Origin: Planctomycetaceae bacterium
GTDB taxonomy: Bacteria > Planctomycetota > Planctomycetia > Planctomycetales > Planctomycetaceae
Reading direction: 5' to 3'
DNA length: 64,000 nucleotides
Assembly (NCBI GenBank): GCA_021732975.1
Contig: JAKFWC010000023.1
Location: forward strand, 186,001 to 250,000
Shown here piece by piece: positions 25,303 through 34,384 of the stretch (position 1 is the stretch's first letter; the number at the start of each line of letters is the position of its first letter). The notes below the pieces were generated by a model that did no database searches, was not told the origin of the DNA, and was given only the letters and a program-made list of their open reading frames with translations. The translations under genes were made by a program, and so were the position numbers.

Positions 25303-25776
25303 ATGGCCGTTTTGACTGACTCGATGCGGGAACGCATCCGAGACCTGTGCACGAAATACCCGCAAAAACAGGCGGTGACGCTCCCCGCTTTGCACATGGT
25401 GCAGGACGAGTTCCGGCACGTCTCGCTGGAAGCCATCAAGGAAATCGCGGCCTTGCTGGAACTCCACCCGGCGGAAGTCCACGACACGATGTCGTTCTAC
25501 GGCTTCTACCGCGACGAAAATCACAAGCTCGGCAAGCACCGTGTCTGGGTCTGCCGCAGCATCAGTTGTATGCTGCACGGCGGTGAAGAGCTGCTCGCGA
25601 GTCTGTGCGAGAAATACCATATCAAGCCGGGCGAAACGACCGCTGACGGCAAGGTGACGCTTGAGTTTGCCGAGTGCCTGGGAGCCTGCGAGGGCGCTCC
25701 GTGCATTCTCGTCGACGACAATTGCGAAATGAACATGACGACCGAGAAGGTGGCATCCCTCGTCAACAAGATGTAG
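25303..25776 (+). CDS. nuoE: NADH-quinone oxidoreductase subunit E
   Basis: NuoE is the 24-kDa-type thioredoxin-fold subunit that binds the 2Fe-2S cluster N1a in the NADH module. The 157-residue product has the N-terminal helical part, VHDTMSFYGFYRDENHKLGK and the four ligands in VCRSISCMLHGG and ECLGACEGAPCILVDD. It precedes nuoF by 86 bp; this is one of the larger gaps in the operon. Confidence 0.95.
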   Translation: MAVLTDSMRERIRDLCTKYPQKQAVTLPALHMVQDEFRHVSLEAIKEIAALLELHPAEVHDTMSFYGFYRDENHKLGKHRVWVCRSISCMLHGGEELLASLCEKYHIKPGETTADGKVTLEFAECLGACEGAPCILVDDNCEMNMTTEKVASLVNKM

Positions 25777-25862
25777 CGCAGACCGCTGTAGACACAGCGA
25801 GCACAGGAATTTTCCGCTCGTCCGAAGAATGGTGATCGGGAGATTCGAGGAAATGAAATCGC

Positions 25863-27194
25863 ATGGCGAAGTTTGAACCGGTTCTTTTGGCTCGCATCGG
25901 CAAGCCCGACTCCGCGTTGCTGGAAACGTATCAGCGCGACGGCGGATACAGCGCGCTGAAAAAAGCCTTGGGAATGGCCCCCGAAGAAATCATCAACACG
26001 GTGAAGGATTCCGGTCTGCGCGGGCGTGGCGGTGCGGGTTTTCCCACCGGTCTGAAGTGGACGTTCCTGCCGAAGGGGCACCCTGGCCCGATCTACCTCG
26101 CGATCAATGCCGACGAATCCGAGCCCGGCACGTTCAACAACCGCATTCTCATGGAAGAAGATCCCCATCAGATCATTGAGGGGATTATCATTTCGTGCTT
26201 CGCGATCAAGTCGAACAAGTCGTTCCTCTACCTGCGTTATGAGTACGGTAAGAGTTATCGGGCGCTGGAGAACGCCGTCAACGAATGTTACGCCGCGGGA
26301 ATTCTCGGCGATAACGTGATGGGCTCCGGTTTCAAGTGCGACATCGTGCTGCATCGCGGTGCGGCGGCGTACATCTGTGGCGAAGAAACGGGACTGATTG
26401 AAAGCCTCGAAGGCAAACGGGCGTGGCCCCGGATCAAGCCACCGTTTCCCGCGATTGAAGGAGCGTTCCGCAAGCCGACAATCGTCAACAACATCGAAAC
26501 GATGGCGTGCGTCGTCCACATCGTGAACAAGGGTGTCGAGTGGTTCAAATCGATGGGCGTGCCGGCCGATCCGAACAACCCGCGCGACGCCGGCAGTTAT
26601 GGGCCGAAGCTGTATTGCCTCAGCGGGCACGTCAACAAACCGGGCTGCTATGAAGTCCCGCTGGGAATCACGGCCCGGCAACTGATCGACGAATATGGTG
26701 GCGGCGTGCCAAACGGTCGCGGGATTAAGGCCGTGGTTCCCGGCGGCATCAGCATGGGTTTTTTGTCTGCGAGCGAACTCGATACGCCGCTCGATTTCAA
26801 CGGTCCGGGCAAAGTCGGTTGTCTCGGTCTCGGCACCGCCGCCGTGGTGGTGATTGATGATCAGACGAGCATGGTCGATGTCCTCTACAACTGCTGCCGG
26901 TTTTTCTCGCATGAGTCGTGCGGTCAATGCACACCGTGCCGGGAAGGGACCGCGTGGATGACGAAGATCATGCACCGCATCCGCAGCGGCCAAGGTGAAA
27001 TGCGCGACCTCGACCTTCTCGCAGAAGTCGCCGGGTCCATCGGCATCATCCCCGGCACCACGATCTGCGGTCTGTCCGACGGTGCCGCATGGCCCGTGAA
27101 GAACGCCATCAAGAAGTTCCGCCCTGAATTTGAAGAGTATATCCAGAGCAAGCGATCCACGATCAAACCCGCGGAACTGCTTGCGGTCCACTGA
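25863..27194 (+). CDS. nuoF: NADH-quinone oxidoreductase subunit F
   Basis: NuoF binds NADH, FMN and the 4Fe-4S cluster N3. The 443-residue product contains the NADH site GLRGRGGAGFPTGLKW, the FMN site NADESEPGTFNNRILMEEDP, YICGEETGLIESLEGKRAWP and the cluster motif ESCGQCTPCREGT with a distal Cys in GTTICGLSDGAAWP. The C-terminus extends slightly as SKRSTIKPAELLAVH. Start MAKFEPVLLARIG is consistent with the family. Confidence 0.96.
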   Translation: MAKFEPVLLARIGKPDSALLETYQRDGGYSALKKALGMAPEEIINTVKDSGLRGRGGAGFPTGLKWTFLPKGHPGPIYLAINADESEPGTFNNRILMEEDPHQIIEGIIISCFAIKSNKSFLYLRYEYGKSYRALENAVNECYAAGILGDNVMGSGFKCDIVLHRGAAAYICGEETGLIESLEGKRAWPRIKPPFPAIEGAFRKPTIVNNIETMACVVHIVNKGVEWFKSMGVPADPNNPRDAGSYGPKLYCLSGHVNKPGCYEVPLGITARQLIDEYGGGVPNGRGIKAVVPGGISMGFLSASELDTPLDFNGPGKVGCLGLGTAAVVVIDDQTSMVDVLYNCCRFFSHESCGQCTPCREGTAWMTKIMHRIRSGQGEMRDLDLLAEVAGSIGIIPGTTICGLSDGAAWPVKNAIKKFRPEFEEYIQSKRSTIKPAELLAVH

Positions 27195-27232
27195 TCGAGA
27201 ATCGTTCGGAAGTTTTCATCCGGATTGCATTG

Positions 27233-28912
27233 ATGCCCACCGTTTACATTGACGACAAATCGATCGAACTCGCTCCCGGCGAGAAGCTCAACTGCATTCA
27301 GGCGGCGGAGCGGGCGGGGATCGAGATTCCGTCGTATTGCTATCACCCCGCGCTGTCGGTCGTCGCCAGTTGCCGGATGTGTCTGGTCGAAGTCGGCGAA
27401 AAGAAGCCCGATGGCACCGTCAGCATTCCGCCGAAAGTCTTCCCCGGCTGCCAGACGCCAGTGAAAGACGGCACGGTCATCGTCACCAACAGCAAGCGCG
27501 TGCTCGATGCCCAGAAGGCGACGCTCGAATATCTGCTCCTCAACCATCCGCTCGATTGCCCCGTGTGCGATCAGGCCGGTGAGTGCGGCTTGCAGGATTT
27601 CAGCTACAAGTACGGCCGCGGCTACAGTCGGTTGAACGAGCCGAAAAACATCAAACCCGATAAGGATTACATCGGCGAGCAGATCACCCTCTTCACTGAC
27701 CGCTGCATCATGTGTACGCGGTGTGTCCGTTTCACGCGGGAGTACAGCGGCACCGGCGAACTGCAGATCATCAATCGCGGGTCGCACGAAGAAATCGACA
27801 TCTTCCCCGGTCAACCGTGCAACAACAAACTCGCGGGGAACGTGGTTGATCTCTGCCCGGTCGGTGCCCTCTGCAGCAAAGATTTTCTGTACGAACAGCG
27901 CGTCTGGTGGCTCAAGGGGAAAGACAGCGTCTGCCCCGGTTGCAGCACCGGCTGCAGCATCCGAGTCGATCAGAACAACGATGTCCTCTATCGCTTGAAG
28001 CCGCGGTATAATCCGCAGGCTCAGGGCCACTTCATGTGCGATGAAGGTCGCTTCGGGTGGAAGTATATCTCGTCGGAAAAACGTCTGCGGCAACCATATC
28101 AGAAACAAGGGGCCGGGTTGGCTCCGTCGAACTGGAATGCAGTGATGCCCGCCGTGAAGACGGCGATTGGCACGCAGGTGAAAGCCGCGCCGACCAAGTT
28201 CGCCGCGATCATTTCTCCGTGGACGACGGTGGAAGAAGCCTATCTCCTCGCGAAGTTGCTGAAGGGGCTGTCGCCGGATGTGACGTTGGCACTCGGGCCG
28301 GTGCGAACAGTCGGTGGTGACGATCAATACCCGAAGACGGTGACTGGTGCCCCGCCGAAGGAAGTGAAGTTCACGATCCGCGCAGAAAAATGCCCGAACC
28401 GCCGCGGTGTGGAAGGCGTGCTGGAACACTTCCAGGGCAGCGTGATTTCGTTTGAGACAATCGCCTCGCAACTGCAGTCCGGGGCGTTGGAAGGGCTGTA
28501 TGTTCTCAACGCCGATCCGGAAGCGATGTTCACGGCGGACTTCGTGCAAGCCGCGAAGGGGTTGAAGCTGCTCGTCGTGCAGGATCTGCTCGAGTCGCCG
28601 TTGGCCAACGAGGCTCACTTCGTTCTCGCCGGGGCGGCCTGGGCGGAGAAGGAAGGCACCTTCGTGAATCACAACGGTCTCGCCCAAAGCATTTTCCGCG
28701 GGGTGCGCGGGCCGGGTGAAGCGCGACCTGACGGCCGGATTCTGTGGGAACTCAACGACCGCAAAGGCCTCTTCCGTGCGTCGACTGTCCGGCAGGAAAT
28801 CGCCGATGAAATCGTCGCCTTCGCCCCGCTGATTCTCGGCGATCTCGGCGAGCACGGCGTGATGTTGAACTCCTCCGAACCGGTTGTGGCTCCGGCTTTG
28901 CAACCGGCTTAA
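27233..28912 (+). CDS. nuoG: NADH-quinone oxidoreductase subunit G
   Basis: NuoG is the largest peripheral subunit, carrying several Fe-S clusters. The 559-residue product has a ferredoxin domain (CYHPALSVVASCRMCLVEVG), the His-ligated N5 motif in HPLDCPVCDQAGECGLQD, the N4 motif DRCIMCTRCVRFTREYSG, and VCPGCSTGCSIRV (N7-type four Cys). The molybdopterin-like C-terminal domain is present but shorter than in E. coli (910 residues), as in many bacteria. The ATG at 27233 is preferred over the TTG one codon earlier. Confidence 0.95.
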   Translation: MPTVYIDDKSIELAPGEKLNCIQAAERAGIEIPSYCYHPALSVVASCRMCLVEVGEKKPDGTVSIPPKVFPGCQTPVKDGTVIVTNSKRVLDAQKATLEYLLLNHPLDCPVCDQAGECGLQDFSYKYGRGYSRLNEPKNIKPDKDYIGEQITLFTDRCIMCTRCVRFTREYSGTGELQIINRGSHEEIDIFPGQPCNNKLAGNVVDLCPVGALCSKDFLYEQRVWWLKGKDSVCPGCSTGCSIRVDQNNDVLYRLKPRYNPQAQGHFMCDEGRFGWKYISSEKRLRQPYQKQGAGLAPSNWNAVMPAVKTAIGTQVKAAPTKFAAIISPWTTVEEAYLLAKLLKGLSPDVTLALGPVRTVGGDDQYPKTVTGAPPKEVKFTIRAEKCPNRRGVEGVLEHFQGSVISFETIASQLQSGALEGLYVLNADPEAMFTADFVQAAKGLKLLVVQDLLESPLANEAHFVLAGAAWAEKEGTFVNHNGLAQSIFRGVRGPGEARPDGRILWELNDRKGLFRASTVRQEIADEIVAFAPLILGDLGEHGVMLNSSEPVVAPALQPA

Positions 28913-28927
28913 TAAGAGAACCGATTC

Positions 28928-30112
28928 GTGAATGAGTGGCTACAGAATCCGTTGATCATGACCGGCGTGGCGATTGGGGTCGCGCTCGGTGGCATCCTCA
29001 CCACCTGCGCCTACCTCATTCTGCTGGAACGCAAACTGTCCGCGTGGATGCAGGATCGGTTGGGGCCCAACCGCGTTGGTCCGCTGGGGCTCTTGCAGCC
29101 GTTGGCGGACGGTGCGAAGTTGATGCTCAAGGAAGACATCATCCCCGGCCATGTGAACAAATTTTTATTCGTGCTTGGCCCGGCGATTTCCGTCTTCACC
29201 ACGATGCTGGCGTTCGCCGTCGTGCCGTTCGGGCCGGTGTCGCATGAGAAGGGACAATTTCCGTTCGTCATCGCTCCCGGTGTCGACCTCGGCATCGTCT
29301 TCATCTTCGCGGTCACCAGTCTCGCCGTATACTCGATCATCCTCGGCGGTTGGGCGTCGAACAACAAATACAGTGCGCTCGGTTCACTGCGGGCTTCCGC
29401 TCAAGTGGTGAGCTACGAAATTCCGCTCGGTATGTCCGTCGTGGGATTGGCGCTCCTGCATTCCTCGATGAGTCTGGAAAAAATCCTCACGCAACAGGCG
29501 GAGATGGGCTTCCTCGGTTGGAACATCTGGTACCAACCGGTCGCCTGCCTGATCTTCTTCACGGCGGCGCTGGCGGAATCGAACCGCTTGCCGTTCGACC
29601 TGACCGAATGCGAGCAGGAGCTCGTCGGCGGCTTCCACACCGAATACTCGGCGATGAAGTGGGCGATGTTCTTCCTCGGCGAATACACGCACGTCATCAC
29701 CATCAGCTTTCTCACCAGTGTGCTGTTCTTTGGCGGCTGGCATTTCCCGTTCATTGCGGAAGCCGCCAGTGCCTATCCCGGCGCGTGGGTGGTGAAGGTC
29801 GCCGTGCTGTTGTTCAAAGTCTCGTGCATGATCGTGCTGATTCAGATGCTGCGCTGGACGATTCCCCGATTCCGGTTCGATCAACTCATGAGCCTGGCGT
29901 GGAAGGGCTTGATCCCGATGGCCACGGCGAATGTGCTGATCGTGATGTGCGTGCTGGAATTCAATCTGCCGCGGATCTGGTTGTTCCCGCTGTCGGTGGC
30001 GTTGTTCGTGGCTGTCGGGTTGATTGGCACGCAGGCGTCGTTGCCCGCGGGCGGGGCGACCGTGCGGCGGAAGAAAGTCACAGCGCCGGTGGTGGCTGCG
30101 GCGCATCATTGA
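28928..30112 (+). CDS. nuoH: NADH-quinone oxidoreductase subunit H
   Basis: NuoH is the membrane subunit at the junction of the arms, lining the quinone tunnel. The 394-residue product has eight or nine membrane segments, ERKLSAWMQDRLGPNRVGPL after segment 1, AESNRLPFDLTECEQELVGG and FHTEYSAMKWAMFFLGEYTH. It begins at GTG 28928, 15 bp after the nuoG stop. The C-terminal tail is Ala-rich and a little longer than usual. A small hairpin separates it from nuoI. Confidence 0.96.
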   Translation: MNEWLQNPLIMTGVAIGVALGGILTTCAYLILLERKLSAWMQDRLGPNRVGPLGLLQPLADGAKLMLKEDIIPGHVNKFLFVLGPAISVFTTMLAFAVVPFGPVSHEKGQFPFVIAPGVDLGIVFIFAVTSLAVYSIILGGWASNNKYSALGSLRASAQVVSYEIPLGMSVVGLALLHSSMSLEKILTQQAEMGFLGWNIWYQPVACLIFFTAALAESNRLPFDLTECEQELVGGFHTEYSAMKWAMFFLGEYTHVITISFLTSVLFFGGWHFPFIAEAASAYPGAWVVKVAVLLFKVSCMIVLIQMLRWTIPRFRFDQLMSLAWKGLIPMATANVLIVMCVLEFNLPRIWLFPLSVALFVAVGLIGTQASLPAGGATVRRKKVTAPVVAAAHH

Positions 30113-30126
30113 TTCAAAAGAAGAGC

Positions 30127-30148
30127 CCCAGGGAAGGCGTTCCCTGGG
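30127..30148 (+). terminator. 22-nt CCCAG/CTGGG hairpin between nuoH and nuoI
   Basis: CCCAGGGAA and TTCCCTGGG pair around GGCG, 14 bp after the nuoH stop and 30 bp before nuoI. Its tail (TTTCGC) is weak, so complete termination inside the operon is unlikely; it could tune nuoI expression or protect the upstream mRNA 3' end. Same architecture as the hairpins at 2858, 37568 and 53184. Confidence 0.55.
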
Positions 30149-30178
30149 TTTCGCATCGATTTGTTTTGAGAGAGTGTC

Positions 30179-30829
30179 ATGCCGATTTGTGCGGATGATG
30201 TCGAGTGGGTGGAAGAGCCCTCGATGAACTTCTGGGAATCGACATTTCTGCCCGCAATTTTCGGCGGTTTGCAGATCACGGGTTCCCACGTCGTCGATGG
30301 CAAGACCGTCACTCATCAGTACCCGGAAGAGAAGCCGGTGTTGCCGCTGCATTACCGTGGCGTGCATCGGCTCAACAAAGATGAAGCCGGGCGGGTGAAG
30401 TGCGTGGCGTGCATGATGTGTGCGACGGCGTGTCCCGCCCACTGCATCAGCATCGTGGCGACCGAAGCTCCGAAAGATGATCCGCTGTGGAACGGTCGCG
30501 ACAAGTTCCCGCTCAGCTTTGAACTCGACGAACTCAAGTGCATCTACTGCGGCATGTGCGAAGAAGCCTGCCCGTGCGATGCCATCGAACTCACCCACAT
30601 TTACGATCTGGTGGGCACGACGCGGGCTGAGTTAGTGTTCGACAAGAACAAACTCCTCAGCGTGTACGATGAAACGAAGGATTGCGGACTCGATCCGGTT
30701 CGGACGAAACGCGGAGCGCTCAGCGGATGTTCGGAGTTCGCGACGTTGCCGACGTTGGGGCCGGCGACCAGCGTGAAGGCCGACGACCGCGCCGCGAAGG
30801 CGCCGTCACCGGGGGTGATTCACGATTGA
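30179..30829 (+). CDS. nuoI: NADH-quinone oxidoreductase subunit I
   Basis: NuoI is the ferredoxin-like subunit with clusters N6a and N6b. The 216-residue product has two 4Fe-4S motifs, CVACMMCATACPAHC near residue 78 and CIYCGMCEEACPCDA near 120. The N-terminal part (about 1-50) is longer than usual, with a possible alternative start at the Met of MNFWESTFLP. The C-terminal 60 residues are an extra, partly Ala-rich tail. It lies 66 bp after nuoH. Confidence 0.95.
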   Translation: MPICADDVEWVEEPSMNFWESTFLPAIFGGLQITGSHVVDGKTVTHQYPEEKPVLPLHYRGVHRLNKDEAGRVKCVACMMCATACPAHCISIVATEAPKDDPLWNGRDKFPLSFELDELKCIYCGMCEEACPCDAIELTHIYDLVGTTRAELVFDKNKLLSVYDETKDCGLDPVRTKRGALSGCSEFATLPTLGPATSVKADDRAAKAPSPGVIHD

Positions 30830-30970
30830 TGTCCCTTTGGTCCCCGGTTCCTTTCCTAAATGTGAGCATTGACCGCGATCTCCCCGGCCACCTTTGACGA
30901 TGGGCGGCATAACAGGGTACAACCTCGTCACTTCGGATCGTGTTTTTCGTCTCGAAGGCCTGCTGGTTTC

Positions 30971-31753
30971 ATGAACAGTTTGCTCGAACAAGCCCCCCTG
31001 CTCGCTCCGCTCGCCCTGGGTATCCTGGCGGTGTGGATGCTGCTGCCGCGCGAAGGGAATCGGGCCTGGATCATTGCCGGTTTGTGCGGGGTTTCGGCAC
31101 TCCTGTGGCTGACGAAGAACTTTCTGCCTCCCACGGACAATGTGGTGCAAACCGGCATGTTCTATGCGTTTGCCGCCGGGGCGGTCCTCAGCGGCGTGAT
31201 GATGATCACCGAGAGCAACCCCGTCTATGCGGCCTTGTGGTTTGCGATGGTGACGCTGAGCGTCTGCGGCTTGTTCCTCATCAACGCAGCTCCGTTTCTG
31301 GCCGCGACCACGGTCATTGTGTATGCGGGAGCGATCGTGGTCACCTTTCTGTTTGTAATCATGCTGGCTCAACAAGGGGGCGCAACCGGTTACGACCGCA
31401 AAGCTTTTCAGCCGACGCTGGCCAGTATCGCCGGTTTCATGCTCCTGGCCTGTCTGATGTTCACTTTGCAGGAATTCGGTGGCAAAGCGATCGCCGTGGA
31501 AGAAGGGGAAGACCCGAGAATGCCGCGACCGCAGTTCATTCTGCCTCCGGCGACCGTGATGGCGAACCCGCTCAGCCAGCCAATGCCGCGCAAAGACAAG
31601 CCCGATCAGAACGATCTCGGGACCTTGCAAGGAGTGGGTCGCTCGTTGTTCGGCGACTATCTCTTCGCCGTGGAACTTGCCGGGACTGTGTTATTGATCG
31701 CGACGATCGGCACGATAGCGCTCGCACCGCGTCGGTCGCAGGGGACGTTATGA
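30971..31753 (+). CDS. nuoJ: NADH-quinone oxidoreductase subunit J
   Basis: NuoJ is a membrane subunit between NuoH and the antiporter-like subunits. The 260-residue product has five membrane segments, with MTLSVCGLFLINAAPFLA-type and VIVYAGAIVVTFLFVIMLAQ (the pi-bulge helix, conserved) as signatures. A loop of about 60 polar residues separates segments 4 and 5. The start MNSLLEQAPLL is chosen over an upstream GTG because the segment before it is not family-like. It overlaps nuoK by 4 nt (ATGA). Confidence 0.94.
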   Translation: MNSLLEQAPLLAPLALGILAVWMLLPREGNRAWIIAGLCGVSALLWLTKNFLPPTDNVVQTGMFYAFAAGAVLSGVMMITESNPVYAALWFAMVTLSVCGLFLINAAPFLAATTVIVYAGAIVVTFLFVIMLAQQGGATGYDRKAFQPTLASIAGFMLLACLMFTLQEFGGKAIAVEEGEDPRMPRPQFILPPATVMANPLSQPMPRKDKPDQNDLGTLQGVGRSLFGDYLFAVELAGTVLLIATIGTIALAPRRSQGTL

Positions 31754-32184
31754 CCGCCCAACTTGAGAGTCAACTGGTTGTCGGAGCGATTCTGTTCGTG
31801 CTGGGCGCGATCGGTTTCCTCACACGCCGCAATCTGATCCTGATGATGCTCTCCGCCGAAATGATGCTGCACGGTGTTGCGGTGAATCTGACCGCGTTCG
31901 GGCGGTACCACGGGAATGCGTCGGGACAGGTTTTTACGATTTTCGTGCTGACGATTGCCGCATGTGAAGCAGGGTTGGCGTTAGCGCTCATTCTCGGTTT
32001 GTATCAACGGCGGAAATCGCTTGATGTGCAACTCTGGGGCAATCTGGGCGAACCCGACTTGCCGCAGATGTCGACGGAAGAGGGGGGGCGGTTTGCTCCC
32101 CAGCATCCGGCAGACATGCCGATTCTGACGCCCGCTGGTCGGATGCCGAATTCGCCGGTGGTACCGAGCAACACCAAGATCTGA
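31750..32184 (+). CDS. nuoK: NADH-quinone oxidoreductase subunit K with C-terminal extension
   Basis: NuoK is a three-helix subunit of the proton path. The core (residues 1-95) is typical: FVLGAIGFLTRRNLILMMLS, AEMMLHGVAVNLTAF, with the conserved Glu residues in helices 2 (AEMML) and 3 (AACEAGLALAL). The 144-residue product carries about 45 extra residues after YQRRKSLDVQLWG, rich in Pro and without a membrane segment. The start overlaps the nuoJ stop (ATGA). Most NuoK proteins are near 100 residues. Confidence 0.94.
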   Translation: MTAQLESQLVVGAILFVLGAIGFLTRRNLILMMLSAEMMLHGVAVNLTAFGRYHGNASGQVFTIFVLTIAACEAGLALALILGLYQRRKSLDVQLWGNLGEPDLPQMSTEEGGRFAPQHPADMPILTPAGRMPNSPVVPSNTKI

Positions 32185-32226
32185 TCGACGGTCGGTGTCA
32201 TTGAAACGTGAGTCGCGGAGAGCGAT

Positions 32227-34329
32227 GTGGTGTCCTGGTTGAATGACAATGTCTTGTGGTTGATTCCGGCGGCGCCGTTGTTGGCGTGCCTGTGGATTGT
32301 CGTCGCCGGGCAGTTTCTTCGTCGCGAAAAAGCCCATCAACCGGTAGTGCTGGGATTGATCATCTCCTGGCTGTGTGCGCTGTATCTGCTCTTCTCGGTC
32401 GTGCCATCGACCTTCGAGCACACCGCAGAACATGCTGACGAGCATGCTGCCGAAGTCAAAGACGTTCACCACGAGGAACGCCACGCCGCCAAGGGTGGCG
32501 CCGTTACGTATTACGTTTATGACTGGTTCAGTGTTCGGGGCGGGAACGAACAGCCGACGACGATGACCGAAGATCAGGCCCGCGCGGATGCCGGGGGGAT
32601 GCACGTTCGGGTGGAACTGCGTGCCGATGCGATGTCGGCGCTGATGCTTGTGATGGTCACCACCGTCAGTCTGCTGGTGGCGATCTTTGCATCCGGTTAC
32701 ATGCACGGCGATCCAGGCTATCCGCGGTTCTTCGGGGCCCTCAGCCTGTTCGTCTTCTCGATGTGCATGCTGGTGCTGGCGTCGAACTTTCTGCTGCTGT
32801 TCGTCTTCTGGGAAGCGGTCGGTCTCTGCAGTTACCTGCTCATCGGCTTCTGGTTCCACAAGCCGTCGGCTGCTGCGGCGGCCAAGAAAGCGTTCGTCGT
32901 CAACCGCATTGGCGACTTTGGGCTGATCCTCGGTATCTTCATGATCTGGACCACATTCGGCACGCTGGAATTCAGCCAGATCTTTGCCGATCCCACGCTG
33001 ATCGCACAAGTCGCGATTGCTCAGCCGGAAATCTTCACGACAATCTGCCTGCTGCTGTTTATCGGCGCGGTTGGTAAGTCGGCTCAGTTCCCGTTGCATG
33101 TGTGGCTTCCGGACGCGATGGAAGGCCCGACACCGGTCTCGGCACTCATCCACGCTGCCACAATGGTGACCGCCGGAGTGTATCTCGTCGCCCGCTGTGC
33201 GCCGTTGTTTATGCACTCGCCGTTTGCCTTGCAGATTGTGGCGGGAATCGGCGCGGCAACAGCGCTCATCGCAGCCATCACGGCGCTGACACAGAATGAC
33301 CTGAAGCGCGTGCTGGCGTACTCCACGGTCAGCCAACTTGGTTACATGTTCATGTCACTGGGGGCGGCGGGGGCCGATCCCGAGCATCTGATGCAACCGG
33401 CCGTCACCTATGCCATGTTCCACATGTTTACCCACGCTTTCTTCAAAGCCGTGCTGTTCCTCTCTGCCGGGAGTGTGATGCACGCGATGGGCGATGTGAT
33501 CGACATGCGGCGGTTCAGCGGCTTGCGCACGGCATTGCCGATCACGTGGATCACGTTCCTTGCCGGGGCGTTGGCACTGGCTGGTTTCCCGCTGCTGTCG
33601 GGCTTCTGGAGCAAGGATGAAATCCTCGCCGTCCTGCACATGGCGGCCCAGTCGAAAGAGCACGGCACGTATTACACCGTGATTCTTGGCGTCGCTTTGC
33701 TCACTGCGTTGATGACGGCGTTTTACACGTTCCGCGCGTATCTGCTCACGTTCCACGGCCCGGAAGTCTTCCCGCCGGAAGCCGGTCATCATCCGCATGA
33801 CGCCCCGCCGGCGATGGCTATCCCGTTGTATATTCTTGCCGCCGCGGCTTTGTTGATCGGTCTTGCCACCGGGCCAACGCATCTCTACGGTCACTATCTG
33901 CATCACACGCCCGGCATGCCGTCAGCTCCAGCTCATGGTCCCGATTGGCTCATGATGATGCTCAGCACGATTCTCGCCATCGGCGGGATTGCCGGGGCGC
34001 ATCTGGTTTACGGTTCGCACCGCGGGGCCGCCGGTGTGAAAGACAACGCCAGTCCGTTGCAGAAGTTCTCGTTCAACGGGTTGTATCTCGACGAGTTGTA
34101 TATAGCTTTGGTGGTGAAGCCGCTGCGAAGTCTGGCCGAAGTCTGCGAGATGTTCGATCGCATGGTGATTGACCAGATCGTCGACGGGGTCGCCTTGATT
34201 CCTGGCATCGTGGGATCGATCCTGCGGCCGATTCAGAACGGTTTGGTCCAGCACTATGCCTTCGTGATGTTGCTGGGGTTAGCCGCGGGCATGGTGTGGA
34301 TGTTGCAATCGTTAACGGGATCCCCTTGA
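32227..34329 (+). CDS. nuoL: NADH-quinone oxidoreductase subunit L
   Basis: NuoL is the distal antiporter-like proton pump. The 700-residue product has about 16 membrane segments, the Glu-bearing FVFWEAVGLCSYLLIGFW, the lysine and histidine helices in GAVGKSAQFPLHVWLPDAME and PVSALIHAATMVTAGVYL, FKAVLFLSAGSV, and the long C-terminal lateral helix ending with a last membrane segment (FVMLLGLAAGMVWML). The start is GTG 32227; a second GTG follows immediately. A His/Glu-rich loop (about 60-85) is unusual. Confidence 0.95.
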   Translation: MVSWLNDNVLWLIPAAPLLACLWIVVAGQFLRREKAHQPVVLGLIISWLCALYLLFSVVPSTFEHTAEHADEHAAEVKDVHHEERHAAKGGAVTYYVYDWFSVRGGNEQPTTMTEDQARADAGGMHVRVELRADAMSALMLVMVTTVSLLVAIFASGYMHGDPGYPRFFGALSLFVFSMCMLVLASNFLLLFVFWEAVGLCSYLLIGFWFHKPSAAAAAKKAFVVNRIGDFGLILGIFMIWTTFGTLEFSQIFADPTLIAQVAIAQPEIFTTICLLLFIGAVGKSAQFPLHVWLPDAMEGPTPVSALIHAATMVTAGVYLVARCAPLFMHSPFALQIVAGIGAATALIAAITALTQNDLKRVLAYSTVSQLGYMFMSLGAAGADPEHLMQPAVTYAMFHMFTHAFFKAVLFLSAGSVMHAMGDVIDMRRFSGLRTALPITWITFLAGALALAGFPLLSGFWSKDEILAVLHMAAQSKEHGTYYTVILGVALLTALMTAFYTFRAYLLTFHGPEVFPPEAGHHPHDAPPAMAIPLYILAAAALLIGLATGPTHLYGHYLHHTPGMPSAPAHGPDWLMMMLSTILAIGGIAGAHLVYGSHRGAAGVKDNASPLQKFSFNGLYLDELYIALVVKPLRSLAEVCEMFDRMVIDQIVDGVALIPGIVGSILRPIQNGLVQHYAFVMLLGLAAGMVWMLQSLTGSP

Positions 34330-34384
34330 ACGCCGTCCAAGCGACGAATTCTTCGGACGGGGACGGAACCCGGGAAGTGCAAGC

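Noticed and set aside
25521-27191. 556-codon open frame antisense to nuoE/nuoF
   Set aside because: Antisense shadow of two secure complex I genes.
26924-28903. 659-codon open frame antisense to nuoG
   Set aside because: nuoG is secure on the plus strand; the antisense frame has no domain and begins inside a coding gene.
30127-30148. Riboswitch or attenuator between nuoH and nuoI
   Set aside because: Only a single short hairpin of a family found at other 3' ends; no alternative structure or leader peptide is visible.
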